Shown here: one piece after another, positions 20,139 to 32,918 of the stretch
Numbering within the stretch: the stretch's first letter is position 1
How the letters are laid out: each line of letters opens with the position of its first letter
Assembly (NCBI RefSeq): GCF_007859915.1
Contig: NZ_SJPM01000003.1
Span: 505,315 to 569,314 of the forward strand
Direction of reading: 5' to 3'
Length of the DNA: 64,000 nucleotides
Source: Neorhodopirellula pilleata
Lineage (GTDB): Bacteria > Planctomycetota > Planctomycetia > Pirellulales > Pirellulaceae
Position numbers and translations under genes: made by a program
The notes under the pieces: model-generated
Told to the model about the DNA's origin: nothing
The model's database searches: none
Seen by the model: the letters and a program-made list of their open reading frames with translations, nothing else

Positions 20139-20896
20139 ACCATACGCACTCCATCCTACGCTCGACGACTTTTTCGATCGGACTTCATCTGACCGTCTTG
20201 GCGACGATCGCGATCGTTCCTTTGTCGTCGCTGGAGCGTTTTTCGACTCGGGGAACCCGGCAGATTACGGCGATCGAGTTGACTCTCACTTGCCCCACCC
20301 CGGCGGCCTCCGTTTCGGTAGTCACCATCGAAGTTTCTTCTCAGCAATTCGAATCGCAACCCACCGCGCGTCGCTTTGTCGAACAAGAAAAACTTCACCG
20401 CGAAGAAACGGCATCGCCACCTCTCGGTCTGCCTGAAATCATCGCTGATGCAGTATCACCCACTGAACCGTTGGAAATACTGCGAATGCAAACGCCCCCT
20501 GATCAACCAAAGGTGGTCGAGAAACAATTCGCTCGTCCGCGTCGCCCTGTCACGGTGAGCATGATTCCGCCGATGAACGTGATTTCGCCGATGAACATGC
20601 GCCCGCTCGAATCGTTAGCTGGTTTATCCGAAACGCATGTCGAATTCACTTCCAACCCACCGCCGAAGTACCCGGCGAACGCTGCCGTCAATCGAATCGA
20701 AGGGAACGTGTTGCTTAAGTTGTTCGTAAACGCTCGAGGAATTGTCGAACGAGTCGAAATCGTTCGCTCGAGCGGTCACGATATACTCGATGACGCAGCA
20801 AGAAACGCGGTTTCCCGATGGAGGGGCAAACCGGCGACCCGCCAGGGAAGGCCGGTTGCCTCGACCGAAGTCTTGCCCATCCGATTTCGATTGTGA
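20135..20896 (+). CDS. TonB-family energy-transducing protein
   Basis: 253 residues from the GTG at 20135, which overlaps the hemP stop (GTGA). The frame is open back to 19880, but that part overlaps hemP in another frame. One membrane helix near the start (TTFSIGLHLTVLATIAIVPL) is followed by a proline-containing periplasmic spacer and a C-terminal TonB domain (PPKYPANAAVNRIEGNVLLK, VEIVRSSGHDILDDAA, then a final strand). It would pass proton-motive force to an outer-membrane receptor, most likely the neighbouring one. ExbB and ExbD are not in the window. Confidence 0.88.
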   Translation: MNHTHSILRSTTFSIGLHLTVLATIAIVPLSSLERFSTRGTRQITAIELTLTCPTPAASVSVVTIEVSSQQFESQPTARRFVEQEKLHREETASPPLGLPEIIADAVSPTEPLEILRMQTPPDQPKVVEKQFARPRRPVTVSMIPPMNVISPMNMRPLESLAGLSETHVEFTSNPPPKYPANAAVNRIEGNVLLKLFVNARGIVERVEIVRSSGHDILDDAARNAVSRWRGKPATRQGRPVASTEVLPIRFRL

Positions 20897-20949
20897 TCTC
20901 AGTGTCTCAAAACACGCTCGAGAAAAATTCAAATTCGCTGAATCAGGGC

Positions 20950-21138
20950 TCAATCGTAACCCGCGGCGTCACGGCGTGTTGATTTTGTCAGATTCAGCAC
21001 TGCCACGATTAGCCGAAGGGCGTTAGCCCCGGTTAACGGTCGCGGGAACCGCCGCTAACGCGGTACGGCTAATTAAGTCAACACGCCGGTGAGCGAGGGA
21101 TCAGCCCGAATTCCTCGCTCACGCTGCGGGTTACGATT
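20950..21138. repeat. Palindrome families 1 and 2 interleaved (copy c)
   Basis: From 20950 come TCGTAACCCGCGGCGT, then a family-2 unit (21009-21072: TTAGCCGAAGGGCGTTAGCC to GCTAACGCGGTACGGCTAA) and a family-1 unit (21081-21138: GTGAGCGAGGGAT then TCCTCGCTCACGCTGCGGG). This fills the gap between the tonB and LRR genes, whose 3' ends face each other. Confidence 0.85.
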
Positions 21139-21157
21139 GGCGGTTTCTTCTGCCAGG

Positions 21158-21976
21158 CTAGTTCATTCGAGCGTTGATTACCTCGATCCCCTCAAGCAAC
21201 TTGCGATCAGAATCCTTGAGTCGGATGTCATAGAGGTACAGCTTCTTCAGACTCGGCATTTCCGAAACTGACTTTAGCAAGTTCTTGATTACCTCTGGGT
21301 TGCGATAAAGACTGTCCTTTTCCAGATTCAAATCAGGCCACCCGATCCAAAGTTCGTTTACATTCTTCACCTGCTTAAACGCCTGCAATTCAGCGTACTC
21401 GAGCGGATTGTTGGTAAGCTTGAGCACCTTCAGATTTGGCATCGCCTGAATCGCCGTCAGATCGGCCACCCGGCAATTGGAAACATCGAGATACTCGATC
21501 GCAGGAAAATTACGAGCAACAATTCGAAGAAGTGTTCCATCAACGACACCTTTACCAACTTGATTGGCGCCAATCGGTGCAAAATCCAGTTCTTTAGCCG
21601 TCGGTAAAGTACCACCGCAAAAAACTGCCTTCTGTAGCTCAAAGGCATCACCAATCGCATAAAAACCAAGACGCCGAATTAAAGGATTCCCCTCAGGACT
21701 TCGGCCTTCAGGTTGCCGAATAATCTCCCCACCCAAACGCACGAAATGGTCCATCGCCCCACTGGTTAGCTGACGTTCCATCGCCTCTTCCTGTTTTAGC
21801 AGCACCGCACTCGATGCGGCGTAACCACCGAAAAACGCACCAGCTAAACACGCCACCACCATCTGGATCCACGCAGGCCAAGAAGCGAGAGAGAATTTAC
21901 CGGGAATATACTTTGCCGGGATCTTTGCCATCAAACCACCTACCCATTTGAGAAAAGCATGATTGAGCGAGATCAA
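21158..21976 (-). CDS. Membrane-anchored leucine-rich-repeat protein
   Basis: 272 residues, or 257 if the second ATG at 21931 (MAKIPAKYI) is used. One membrane helix (about WIQMVVACLAGAFFGGYAA) is near the N-terminus, so the rest likely faces the periplasm. The C-terminal half has LRR-type repeats: IEYLDVSNCRVADLTAIQAM, LKVLKLTNNPLEYAELQAF, and LKKLYLYDIRLKDSDRKLL. Such repeats mediate protein binding; no enzyme domain is present. Repeats are few (about four) and degenerate. Its base composition is lower in GC than its neighbours. Confidence 0.75.
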   Translation of the reverse strand: MISLNHAFLKWVGGLMAKIPAKYIPGKFSLASWPAWIQMVVACLAGAFFGGYAASSAVLLKQEEAMERQLTSGAMDHFVRLGGEIIRQPEGRSPEGNPLIRRLGFYAIGDAFELQKAVFCGGTLPTAKELDFAPIGANQVGKGVVDGTLLRIVARNFPAIEYLDVSNCRVADLTAIQAMPNLKVLKLTNNPLEYAELQAFKQVKNVNELWIGWPDLNLEKDSLYRNPEVIKNLLKSVSEMPSLKKLYLYDIRLKDSDRKLLEGIEVINARMN

Positions 21977-22360
21977 TCATCAATAAAAAGAACTGAGCAA
22001 CGCCAATCTACACAAATCCCCCACCGGTGCTACACGGTTCTTGGTCGAAAAACAACCAAAACCGAGCGACAGGATGAATAAACAACCAGACACGGCTCTT
22101 TCGGAGGGCTCGCCACCCCTGCTGCCAATTCGGCATGCGGATAGAAAAACTGCGGTCCATGAGCCTCCGAAAGTTGCCAAGACTTTCTACGCTAGGAGGG
22201 TCAGGCAATCGTCCGAAGTCGTATTCCGAACCTGGATAATGCGAACTCCGACTCGTAACGGTGTGACGAACTAGTCGTAAACTGAATGACAGCATTCAGC
22301 CTACGGACCTAGCGGCTCGTTAACTTGTTGGTTTAGGCAATTCTCGTGAGCCGATGCCGC

Positions 22361-22485
22361 TAGCGGGCTGTTAAACTAATCGTAACCCGAAGCGTCAGCG
22401 AGGGATCGCCCGCCATTAACTCCCCTGTAGGCATCCCTCGCTCACGCTTCGGGTTACGACGCAACATAAATCAACAGCCCGTTAC
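22361..22485. repeat. Dispersed palindrome, family 1 (copy d), nested
   Basis: Outer arms AGCGGGCTGTT and AACAGCCCGTT surround inner arms CGTAACCCGAAGCGTCAGCG and CTCACGCTTCGGGTTACG. The outer arm is shared with the copies at 28432 and 44629 although the inner core differs there. Confidence 0.87.
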
Positions 22486-22624
22486 GCAGCGAGTTACGAA
22501 AAACGTGCAACTTCAAAATACGTGAGTGAGGGATACCTACAGAGGATCTAACAGCGTTCGCTTCTCAACTGACGCGTTTGGAAGATCCGCAATGCAAACC
22601 GAGGGGCAGGGAACTCGCATTAAA

Positions 22625-22740
22625 CCGGGCTCTCGTACTCGTAGTCGTAGTCGTACTCAGCACTCGGCGGTACTCGTACTCGACAGCGTGTGTTTCGAGT
22701 ACGAATAGCATTTCATTAAGTACGAGTACCAGCGCGAGCA
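22625..22740. repeat. GTACTCG-type short repeats
   Basis: Repeats of CTCGTACTCG, GTAGTCGTAGTCGTACTC and CGAGTACGA occur in both orientations, so part of the run can fold. It does not encode a credible protein. Confidence 0.7.
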
Positions 22741-22822
22741 CGGGTAAACACACGGCTACGACCTTCCGATCAAAACGTACCGATGAATCACGACGGACCG
22801 ACACGGGAACAACGGACAGCGC

Positions 22823-22858
22823 AAAAAAAAACCCTCCGATCGCAACCGGAGGGTTTTT
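22823..22858 (-). terminator. Intrinsic terminator of the rRNA unit
   Basis: On the minus strand a perfect 12-bp stem (AAAAACCCTCCG with CGGAGGGTTTTT) and an 8-nt loop is followed by a run of nine T. It begins a few nt after the 5S 3' end, exactly where the 23S-5S transcript should stop. Confidence 0.9.
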
Positions 22859-22863
22859 AAAAA

Positions 22864-22971
22864 TCTGGCAATACCTACTTTCACACTGGTATGCACTATC
22901 ATCGGCTCACAAAGCTTGACTTCTGTGTTCGGGATGGGAACAGGTATAACCTTTGCGATATCGTCGCCAGA
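22864..22971 (-). rRNA. rrf: 5S ribosomal RNA
   Basis: The minus strand reads TCTGGCGACGATATCGCAAA at the 5' end, with CCCATCCCGAACACAGAAGT in the middle and GTAGGTATTGCCAGA at the 3' end. The two ends pair, as in 5S rRNA. The length is about 108 nt. It lies about 105 nt after the 23S gene and just before the terminator. Confidence 0.94.
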
Positions 22972-23076
22972 AAGACTTGCCGAAGGGTATTTCGCCTCCG
23001 ACAAGCCAGATTGTTTGGTAGTTAACAAATGTTATTCACGCGGAAGCCATCCGATTGCACTTGAGTGCGGGATATC

Positions 23077-25967
<2,891 letters not shown>

Positions 25968-26372
25968 GAAATCCCGAACTCAAGACAAGCCACATCGCCC
26001 GACAAAGTCGAACAACACCGCTGACCTGAATCGTCGATTTCAATTTAAATCTATTAACGATATCACATTCAAGAATCCAATCGAATTCTATGCCAACCCT
26101 CTCGTGGTAAACCACGCTCGAATTGGCAACGCTTCCGTTTGAACTTTTCTATTCAAACCCATCGTTTTGATGCATGCACTGACCCCGGAAAAAGGCCAGG
26201 CATCCACCAAAGAATGGTGTTTTTTCAGATGCCAACTACCAAACAACCAAATTGTCAAAAATCAGTTTCCCAGACCCTGCATTAACAGAAATCCAAGAGA
26301 CGCTGCTGAAAGCAGCCGGTCAACTTCCTTCACTCGGAGGGAAGTCGGCCGGTCGTTTTCGAGCGAGCCGAG
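25968..26372 (-). other. rRNA leader region without 16S or tRNA
   Basis: Between the predicted promoter and the 23S 5' end there is a leader of about 400 nt with small hairpins, e.g. an imperfect stem of CCGGTCAACTTCC with GGAAGTCGGCCGG (26318-26356). I see no tRNA (no cloverleaf or GGTTCGAATCC-type arm) and no 16S. The 23S-5S pair therefore has its own promoter. Confidence 0.7.
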
Positions 26373-26425
26373 AAATTAGCGGGTGGCTAACTTCGGGTCA
26401 AGGTCACAAAGTTGAATTCTTTAAA
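26373..26425 (-). promoter_or_regulatory. Predicted 23S-5S promoter with UP-like element
   Basis: On the minus strand, TTGACC (26401-26396), a 17-nt spacer and TAATTT (26378-26373) match a sigma-70-type promoter. Just upstream is an A/T-rich AAAACTTTTTAAAGAATTC (about 26411-26429), as in UP elements of rRNA promoters. It is placed about 400 nt ahead of the 23S gene. Beyond it, 26430-26783 shows no gene. Confidence 0.6.
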
Positions 26426-26783
26426 AAGTTTTCAGCGTTGTTTCGCTTGAGTCCTGCAGGAGAAAAGGGAAGCTCGCGGTGAGGCGGGCGACCGCGTTTC
26501 TTTGCTGCGGGTTGAGAAGAATAGCGTTCTTTGGCTGGCGGTCAACGGCAATCGATCAGAAATTTTTCAGAATCTTGGCTTGCCCTTCATTTGCCGTCGC
26601 CACGACGCTCTTCCGAAAGGGATTTCGGCAGTAAACTGGGCTCGCTTGACGTCATTTTGCTAGGGCTTTGTCAAAATTCACTCTGAAGGTGGGAGCGTAG
26701 CGAATGTCGTCAAGGCTTTCGGCGAGTGGTTATCCTGCTGAAAGCTCCCCCATTCACTCTCCCAAAGACCTCGGAGTTCGATC

Positions 26784-28391
26784 ATGTCTGCCTTTCCGCC
26801 CCCGGTCTCGCTCGGTCTGGATTTCGGGACCGAGTCCGCTCGTGCGGTTTTGATCGACACGGCCGGTTGTGAGCTCGGGATCGGCTCGGAGCACTATCAA
26901 CACGGCCAGATCCTCGACGCGTTGCCCGGCTCGAACGTCAGGTTGCCGGATCGTTACGCGTTGCAATCTCCGGGCGACTGGATCCGAAGTGCCGCGACTG
27001 CGACGCGGCAGGCGATCGCAGCTTCCGGCATCGACGTGTCGCGAATCGTCGGGATCGGCGTCGATTTCACGAGCTGCACGATGCTGCCGACCCTCCGCGA
27101 CTCGACGCCGTTGTGCGAGATCGACACATTCGCGAGGGTCGCCTTGGCGTGGCCGAAACTATGGAAACACCACGGTGCCATCGAGCAAACCGACCGGATG
27201 AACGACGTTGCCAAACAACGCAATGAATCGTTCCTGCATCGCTACGGCGGAACCATCGGGCTGGAGTGGTTCTTTCCGAAACTGCTTGAAACGATTGAAA
27301 ACGCCCCAGAAGTCGCCGACGCGGCGGAGGTTTGGCTCGAGGCCGGTGATTGGTTTGTTTGGAAACTGGTCGGTTGCGATGCCGATCGGTTGCCGCGATC
27401 GACTTGCCAAGCCGGCTACAAGGCGCTGTGGTCACCTGAAGAAGGCTACGCATCGCCAGATTATCTCAGCGCCGTGCATCCGAAACTCGCCGAGGCGGCA
27501 CGGTCGAAAATGCCCGGTGTGATGTTGTCGCCGGGCGAGCGGGCCGGATCCTTGTCCGCCGAGATGGCTGAGCGGTTCGGGCTGCCCGCCGGAATCGCGG
27601 TTTCCGCAGCCACGATCGACGCCCATGCCGCCGTCCCTGGGGTCGGGGCGGGCGAAGCGGGAACGATGGTGATGGTGATGGGCACGAGCAGTTGCCACAT
27701 GCTCAATTCCGAACAAGGCAAATCGGTCGCCGGCGTGGCGGGAATCGTCGAGGGGGGCATTTTGCCCGGATTGTTTGGTTATGAAACCGGACAAGCGGCC
27801 GTCGGCGATGCATTCGCATGGCTCTTGAAACTGTTGAACCTGGACTCGTTCGAACGGCTCAGTCGTGATGCGATGGCGTTACCGCCGGGCGCCGAAGGCG
27901 TGTTGTGCTTGGACTGGATGAATGGATGCCGCACTCCGTTGATGGACGGCAAAGTGAAAGGGGCGTTCACGGGACTCTCGCTGGGAACCACGCCTGCCCA
28001 TCTTTATCGGGCGTTGCTGGAAGGGTCCGCGTTCGGCGTTCGCTGGATCGTCGATGTATTGCGTGAAAGCAGTGTTCCGGTCGAAAAGTTTGTGGCTACA
28101 GGCGGTTTGCCGCATCACAACCCGGATCTCGTTCAGGTGTACGCCGACGTGCTGGGTGCGCCGATCGAAATTCACCCATCTGAACAAGGCCCCGCCGTCG
28201 GCGCGGCGGTGTTGGGGATGGTGGCGGCGGGTCAGGACAAGTCCGGATTCGCCGACGTGACGGAGGCTTCGAAAGCCATGGCGGCGGTGCCGGACGACCG
28301 AAAGCGAGTGATCCGGCCGGCGATGGACTACCACGATGCCTATCAAGTTCACTACAAAAGGTACCGGAAATTGGCCGAACAACTGAGTTAG
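26784..28391 (+). CDS. Ribulokinase (FGGY family carbohydrate kinase)
   Basis: 535 residues, close to AraB-type ribulokinase. The N-terminal phosphate-binding loop LGLDFGTESARAVLID and the hinge MVMGTSSCHM are clear; the FGGY domain continues with CLDWMNGCRTPLMDG and the C-terminal EGSAFGVRWIVDVL and VATGGLPHHNPDLVQVYADV. It phosphorylates a ketopentose, most likely L-ribulose, in the cytosol. The next gene encodes an L-fucose-isomerase-like protein, which could supply the ketose, so a small pentose/deoxysugar route is suggested. Substrate is inferred from family resemblance. Confidence 0.88.
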   Translation: MSAFPPPVSLGLDFGTESARAVLIDTAGCELGIGSEHYQHGQILDALPGSNVRLPDRYALQSPGDWIRSAATATRQAIAASGIDVSRIVGIGVDFTSCTMLPTLRDSTPLCEIDTFARVALAWPKLWKHHGAIEQTDRMNDVAKQRNESFLHRYGGTIGLEWFFPKLLETIENAPEVADAAEVWLEAGDWFVWKLVGCDADRLPRSTCQAGYKALWSPEEGYASPDYLSAVHPKLAEAARSKMPGVMLSPGERAGSLSAEMAERFGLPAGIAVSAATIDAHAAVPGVGAGEAGTMVMVMGTSSCHMLNSEQGKSVAGVAGIVEGGILPGLFGYETGQAAVGDAFAWLLKLLNLDSFERLSRDAMALPPGAEGVLCLDWMNGCRTPLMDGKVKGAFTGLSLGTTPAHLYRALLEGSAFGVRWIVDVLRESSVPVEKFVATGGLPHHNPDLVQVYADVLGAPIEIHPSEQGPAVGAAVLGMVAAGQDKSGFADVTEASKAMAAVPDDRKRVIRPAMDYHDAYQVHYKRYRKLAEQLS

Positions 28392-28431
28392 AGAGCAGTT
28401 GATTTCGCCTGCATCGCAACCCGACGCGTAA

Positions 28432-28540
28432 CGGGCTGTTGATTTAATTTGCGTCGTAACCCGAAGCCTGAGCGAGGGATTTATAAAGAGGTTTTAATGG
28501 CGTTGAATCCCTCGCTTACGCTTCGGGTTACGATGCAATC
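28432..28540. repeat. Dispersed palindrome, family 1 (copy e)
   Basis: Outer GGGCTGTTGATTTAAT and inner arms CGTAACCCGAAGCCTGAGCG with CTCGCTTACGCTTCGGGTTA, separated by 35 nt. It sits between ribulokinase and isomerase genes on the same transcript and could create a mRNA hairpin that affects the downstream gene. Confidence 0.86.
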
Positions 28541-28601
28541 TCGACGAAGTACTAGCCAATCGGCCCGCCGTTTTACCCCAGCTTTTTTGGAAATCACTCG
28601 C

Positions 28602-30221
28602 ATGTCCAACACCGTCACGCTGATCGCTTCGGGCGACCTCCGCGAATCCGCCAATCGAGTCTGCTGGCAGGCCCAGCAAGACATGGAAGCCGCTCTTGGA
28701 CGAGCGTTCCAACAACACGGTTGGAACATTCAACGCGCCCACGCATTCGACGAGTCCGCCGGCCACGGCTTCATTTCGTCGCAAAAACAGGGGATGAACG
28801 TCTTCCGTGACATCGATCCGGACGCGCCGTTGGTCGTCGCCGAAGCGGTCTGGCAGTATTCGCATCACGTCTTGGCCGGTTTGATGAGCCATCGCGGCCC
28901 GATTTTGACGGTCGCGAATTGGTCAGGACAGTGGCCAGGTTTGGTGGGAATGCTCAACCTGAACGGTTCGCTGACCAAGGCGGGTGTGAAGTACAGTTCA
29001 CTATGGAGCGAAACGTTTCAGGACGATTGGTTCAATCAAAGGCTCAAACAATGGCTCGATACCGGAGTCGTTGATCACGACACGTCCCATGTCCATGCGT
29101 TGGATACCGGGCAGCTCAGCGATGATGTGAAACAACTCGGACGAAACATCGCTCAAACGCTGCGGCGAGACAAAGCGATCATGGGGGTTTTCGATGAAGG
29201 CTGCATGGGCATGTTCAATGCCATCATTCCGGATCACCTGCTCAATCCCCTGGGCGTGTTCAAAGAACGACTCAGCCAATCGGCGTTGTATCACGAGGCG
29301 ATGCAAGTTTCCGATGCCGAGGCTCAAGCGGTTCGCGATTGGCTCGACCGGGCCGGGATGACTTTCCATACCGGCCCCACGCATGAGACCGATCTCACGG
29401 ATGCTCAGATCTTGGATCAGTGTCGCACCTACATCGCGGCGGTCCGTATCGCCGATGATTTCGGATGTGACTGCATCGGGATTCAATACCAGCAAGGCTT
29501 GAAGGACTTGTTGCCGGCAAGCGATTTGGTCGAAGGCATGCTCAACGATTCCGATCGGCCGCCGGTAAATTCACGAGACGGTTCGCGTGAGTTGTACGCG
29601 GGTGCGCCGGTGACACATTTCAACGAAGTCGACGAGTGTGCGGGCCTTGACGGCTTATTGACCCAGCGAGTCCATGCGGCGTTGGGTCAACCGGTCGAGA
29701 ACACGCTTCACGATTTACGTTGGTCCGACAACGATCAATCCGGCACCGTCGAGGAGGAAGTTTGGGTTTTGGAGATCAGCGGTGCGGTCCCGGCGTCGCA
29801 TTTCGAAGGCGGATGGTCAGCGGCGGAAGGTTTCCGGCAACCGCCGATGTACTTCCCGTCCGGCGGCAGCACGATTCGGGGAATCAGCAAACCGGGACCG
29901 ATCGTTTGGTCGCGAGTGTTCGTAGAAGACAACCGGTTGAAAATGGATTTGGGTCGGGCAACCGTAGTCGAACTGCCCAGGGAAGAAACCGAGCGACGTT
30001 GGAACAGCACGACGCCGCAGTGGCCGATCATGCACGCGGTGCTGCATGGGGTTAGCCGCAATCAAATGATGGCGCGGCACAAGGCGAACCATATCCAAGT
30101 CGCCTACGCACACAGCGAAGCGGACGCCGACCGTGCCATGCTTGCGAAAGCCTGCGCCGCCGCAGAACTCGGGGTGGACGTGTCACTGTGCGGAGTGGAA
30201 TGCCATCGGTCGTCGCAATGA
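28602..30221 (+). CDS. L-fucose/L-arabinose isomerase-like protein
   Basis: 539 residues from the ATG at 28602. The frame is open from 28449, but that part runs through the palindrome. The sequence resembles the three-domain L-fucose isomerase family: an N-terminal Rossmann-like domain ([21 protein letters not shown] region), a central [20 protein letters not shown] with the conserved Glu, and a C-terminal [20 protein letters not shown] with the His-rich metal/substrate side. These enzymes interconvert aldose and ketose using Mn. With the kinase upstream it likely starts catabolism of a pentose or 6-deoxyhexose. The stop overlaps the next start as ATGA. Exact substrate is unknown. Confidence 0.78.
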   Translation: MSNTVTLIASGDLRESANRVCWQAQQDMEAALGRAFQQHGWNIQRAHAFDESAGHGFISSQKQGMNVFRDIDPDAPLVVAEAVWQYSHHVLAGLMSHRGPILTVANWSGQWPGLVGMLNLNGSLTKAGVKYSSLWSETFQDDWFNQRLKQWLDTGVVDHDTSHVHALDTGQLSDDVKQLGRNIAQTLRRDKAIMGVFDEGCMGMFNAIIPDHLLNPLGVFKERLSQSALYHEAMQVSDAEAQAVRDWLDRAGMTFHTGPTHETDLTDAQILDQCRTYIAAVRIADDFGCDCIGIQYQQGLKDLLPASDLVEGMLNDSDRPPVNSRDGSRELYAGAPVTHFNEVDECAGLDGLLTQRVHAALGQPVENTLHDLRWSDNDQSGTVEEEVWVLEISGAVPASHFEGGWSAAEGFRQPPMYFPSGGSTIRGISKPGPIVWSRVFVEDNRLKMDLGRATVVELPREETERRWNSTTPQWPIMHAVLHGVSRNQMMARHKANHIQVAYAHSEADADRAMLAKACAAAELGVDVSLCGVECHRSSQ

Positions 30222-30970
30222 TGGTGATGGGATGGACACCGATCGAACTGATTTGCCTCGCGCTGGGTGCCATGGGAATCGGCGTCTCCAAAGCCGGGTT
30301 TCCGGGCGTGAGTATGTTGCACGTGGTGATGTACGCGTTTGTATTTGGCGCGTTCGAATCGACGGGCGTGTTGTTGCCGATGCTAGTCGTGGGCGACTTG
30401 TGCGCGATCTATTTCTTCGGACGTTCGGCGGATTGGAAACACGTTCGGCGGTTGCTTCCGCCGACACTCGTGGGGATCTTGATCGGCTGGGCGATGATGG
30501 ACCGCATGGATGCCGATCAATTCAAGTTGATCGTCGGCGGAATCATTCTCGCGTTAACGGCGGTGCAAGCGTTTCGCACGTATCGGCCCGATGCGTTCGA
30601 CGCTGTGCCGCATCAAGCCTGGTTTGCGATCATGTTGGGATTGCTAGCCGGAGTGACGACGATGTTGGCCAACGCGGCCGGACCGGTCGTGGCGTTGTAC
30701 TTACTCGCGGTGATGTTGCCCAAGTGGGAATTGATCGGCACGAGTGCGTGGTTGTTTCTCGTGCTCAACGTTTTGAAACTGCCGCTGAGTTATGACTTGG
30801 GATTGATCGACGGCTCGACGTTATTGATCGGGTCAGGATTTGCGCCGTTGATCCCGATCGGGATGCTCGGCGGTCGCTGGTTGGTCAAGCGGGTTTCGCA
30901 GAAATGGTTCAACCTGATCCTGCTGGGCTTCACGGCGATTGCGGCGGTTCGCTTGATCGGCTGGATTTAA
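30218..30970 (+). CDS. TauE/SafE-family membrane permease
   Basis: 250 residues from the ATG at 30218, which overlaps the isomerase stop; a GTG at 30188 would add ten codons. About eight membrane helices are arranged as two similar halves, each beginning with a Gly-rich stretch ([38 protein letters not shown]), the hallmark of the family. Members export or import small organic anions, sulfite or sulfur compounds. Coupling to the isomerase hints at transport of a related metabolite, but the substrate cannot be read from sequence. Its 3' end overlaps the convergent neighbour by 41 bp. Confidence 0.88.
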   Translation: MMVMGWTPIELICLALGAMGIGVSKAGFPGVSMLHVVMYAFVFGAFESTGVLLPMLVVGDLCAIYFFGRSADWKHVRRLLPPTLVGILIGWAMMDRMDADQFKLIVGGIILALTAVQAFRTYRPDAFDAVPHQAWFAIMLGLLAGVTTMLANAAGPVVALYLLAVMLPKWELIGTSAWLFLVLNVLKLPLSYDLGLIDGSTLLIGSGFAPLIPIGMLGGRWLVKRVSQKWFNLILLGFTAIAAVRLIGWI

Positions 30971-32918
30971 GTGCCTGTTCGAACTGTTCGAGCTGACGTT
31001 GTAGCGGTGGGGAATGCGGCATCCGTTCGCACGCCTCGGCTTGCATTTTCACCGCCGCTTCGAGATCACCGACGGCGAAATAACATCGGGCACACGTATC
31101 CATCAGTGCCGGCTGATTCGGAGTCAAACGCAGCGACTCACGGCTGTACTTGAGGGCTTTTTGGTAGTCGCCCTCGGTATTGCTGACCAACCAAGCGTAA
31201 GCGTTGAGTCGTTTGGCAACGCTGTTTTCGGACAACCAAGGCGGTACGAGTCGCCGTGGCGTGTTGACCGCCTCGTTGACTTCCGCCTCCGCAATTCCGA
31301 TCTGTTCGGTGAGGGTCTTGCGAACTTCGTCTTGCCACTTCTGGTCACCCTCGAGTCGATACATCGCGATCAGGATGTCGATGTTTTCGCGATTGGTTTC
31401 GAAGGCACGCTTGAGAACCGGCTGCGCCTGCTCGGCTTGGCCTCGTTGGATCAACAACAAACCACGGTGAAAATCCAAGTTGCTGCGGACAATCGCGGAA
31501 CTGAATTGGTCCGCGATCAACCGTTCTTCGAACTCGTTGTCTCTCTCGATTCGTTGATCCAAAGGGGTGAGCATTTCAATGACCACTTCGTGATGCTGCA
31601 ACTCGCTGTGCATTTCAGCGGCGTACAATCTCGCTCGGGCAGCCATCGTGTGGTCGAGCGGCAATCGATCAATGACGAGCTGAAACTCCTTTTCCGCCCA
31701 TCGGAACAAACCTCGCTGAGACAACTCGAACGCGATTTTGACATGAGCCTCGGCGTGCAATCGGATGACTTGCGGGTGAATGAACGGCTCCGCTTGATCA
31801 GCATTGTTGGGTAATGCGGGGTCTCCCGGTTGTTCGACCAACATCGGTATCGGATTGATCTCCAATGCCAAACCGGCAAGCCGATCGGCGACGGACGCTT
31901 GCTCCATTCGAGAATACGCCTCGGCGGCGGAATAAAGCAAAATCGGTGACTTTTCAAATAAGTCTAAATTCGCTTCGTACATCGCCGCGATGGAGGGATA
32001 CAAAGAATGATCCAGGGCCCAACTCGTCGCCTGAATCAAATCGCGGGTTCGGGCCGGAATCAAGCCCACGTTGTTGCGGACGATCTCCAGTGCAGCGTCT
32101 GGTGAACCTTGGTCGATCGCTCGCTCGGCGGTAATCCAGACGAGTTGTAGTAATTGCCTAGCGGTATCGTTGGCCCCGGTATCACCGTGAACGGCGACTT
32201 GCCGATGCTCATCGAACAACACTTGCCATTGTTTGGGCGAGATTGATCCGTTTTGTAAGTCCTTGGCGTATTGCAACAACCATGCGTTGGCGATCAATTC
32301 GGGGTCTTTGATTTTGGATTGAATCGAATGCGCCTCGTCAGCCCGATTGGATCCGTCCGTGGTGTCCTGGTTCATGATCGCCAGCGCCGCCGACCGGGCC
32401 AAACCGGGCTCCGGCTCGAATCGCGCCAGGCGGAGCAGTGGCTCGAACGATTCACCGCGTGGCAATTCGGCCAGTTGCGTGATGCGATCTTGCCGCTCGG
32501 TGATACTGAGCGAACTGTATTCGAACAACAGCTCGCGAACTGTCGACGAATCGTCCGGCACGCTCCACTGGACCTGCAACCCGCTGGTCAACCGGCGAGC
32601 GACGATTGCCACCTCGCTGTCGGGATGTTCGCGGGCCTCGCGGAGTTGATCGAAAGCGGCCAATCCGATCCGTGACAAGCGATCGCGACAGCGAATTCGC
32701 GTGGCGTAAGAGTCCGAGGCCAGACCTTCGATGAGTTCGGCGATCTGGGCACGGCTCGCTTCGGCAGCTTGTTTGCCCACAAACCTATCGGAGTTTTGCT
32801 CGGCAAATGACGTCGTCGGCGGTCCCAAAAGGAGCCCCCACGCGAGCCACAGCACGTGGAACGAAACCAACGAACGAAAGGACACGTAGCAATAGCGGTT
32901 TGGCCAGACGAGAAACAT
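30930..32918 (-). CDS. Secreted helical-repeat (TPR/HEAT-like) protein
   Basis: 662 residues. A signal sequence (VLWLAWGLLLGPPTTSFA) is near the N-terminus. The first part (about 60-200) has HEAT-like helices (ASDSYATRIRCRDRLSRIG). The second half has TPR-type repeats, e.g. AEAHVKIAFELSQRGLFRWAEKEF, AWLVSNTEGDYQKALKYSR and MDTCARCYFAVGDLEAAVKM. It probably acts as a periplasmic scaffold; no catalytic domain is visible. Its last 41 bp overlap the end of the permease gene on the other strand; both frames look coding there, so the overlap seems real. Confidence 0.8.
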   Translation of the reverse strand: MFLVWPNRYCYVSFRSLVSFHVLWLAWGLLLGPPTTSFAEQNSDRFVGKQAAEASRAQIAELIEGLASDSYATRIRCRDRLSRIGLAAFDQLREAREHPDSEVAIVARRLTSGLQVQWSVPDDSSTVRELLFEYSSLSITERQDRITQLAELPRGESFEPLLRLARFEPEPGLARSAALAIMNQDTTDGSNRADEAHSIQSKIKDPELIANAWLLQYAKDLQNGSISPKQWQVLFDEHRQVAVHGDTGANDTARQLLQLVWITAERAIDQGSPDAALEIVRNNVGLIPARTRDLIQATSWALDHSLYPSIAAMYEANLDLFEKSPILLYSAAEAYSRMEQASVADRLAGLALEINPIPMLVEQPGDPALPNNADQAEPFIHPQVIRLHAEAHVKIAFELSQRGLFRWAEKEFQLVIDRLPLDHTMAARARLYAAEMHSELQHHEVVIEMLTPLDQRIERDNEFEERLIADQFSSAIVRSNLDFHRGLLLIQRGQAEQAQPVLKRAFETNRENIDILIAMYRLEGDQKWQDEVRKTLTEQIGIAEAEVNEAVNTPRRLVPPWLSENSVAKRLNAYAWLVSNTEGDYQKALKYSRESLRLTPNQPALMDTCARCYFAVGDLEAAVKMQAEACERMPHSPPLQRQLEQFEQALKSSRSSEPPQSP

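Larger units (their letters stand above)
21977..22822. other. Gene-free region between LRR gene and rRNA terminator
   Basis: I see no credible gene here. It holds a family-1 palindrome (22361-22485) and a run of GTACTCG/CGTACTCG-type direct and inverted repeats (about 22630-22735). A possible promoter region for the LRR gene must lie in the first 100 nt, but I cannot point to boxes. Confidence 0.6.

Noticed and set aside
26175..26260. Sequence GGCATCCACC resembling a second 23S 5' end
   Set aside because: Only about ten bases match; the true 5' end with paired terminus is at about 25,967. Probably chance or part of the leader fold.
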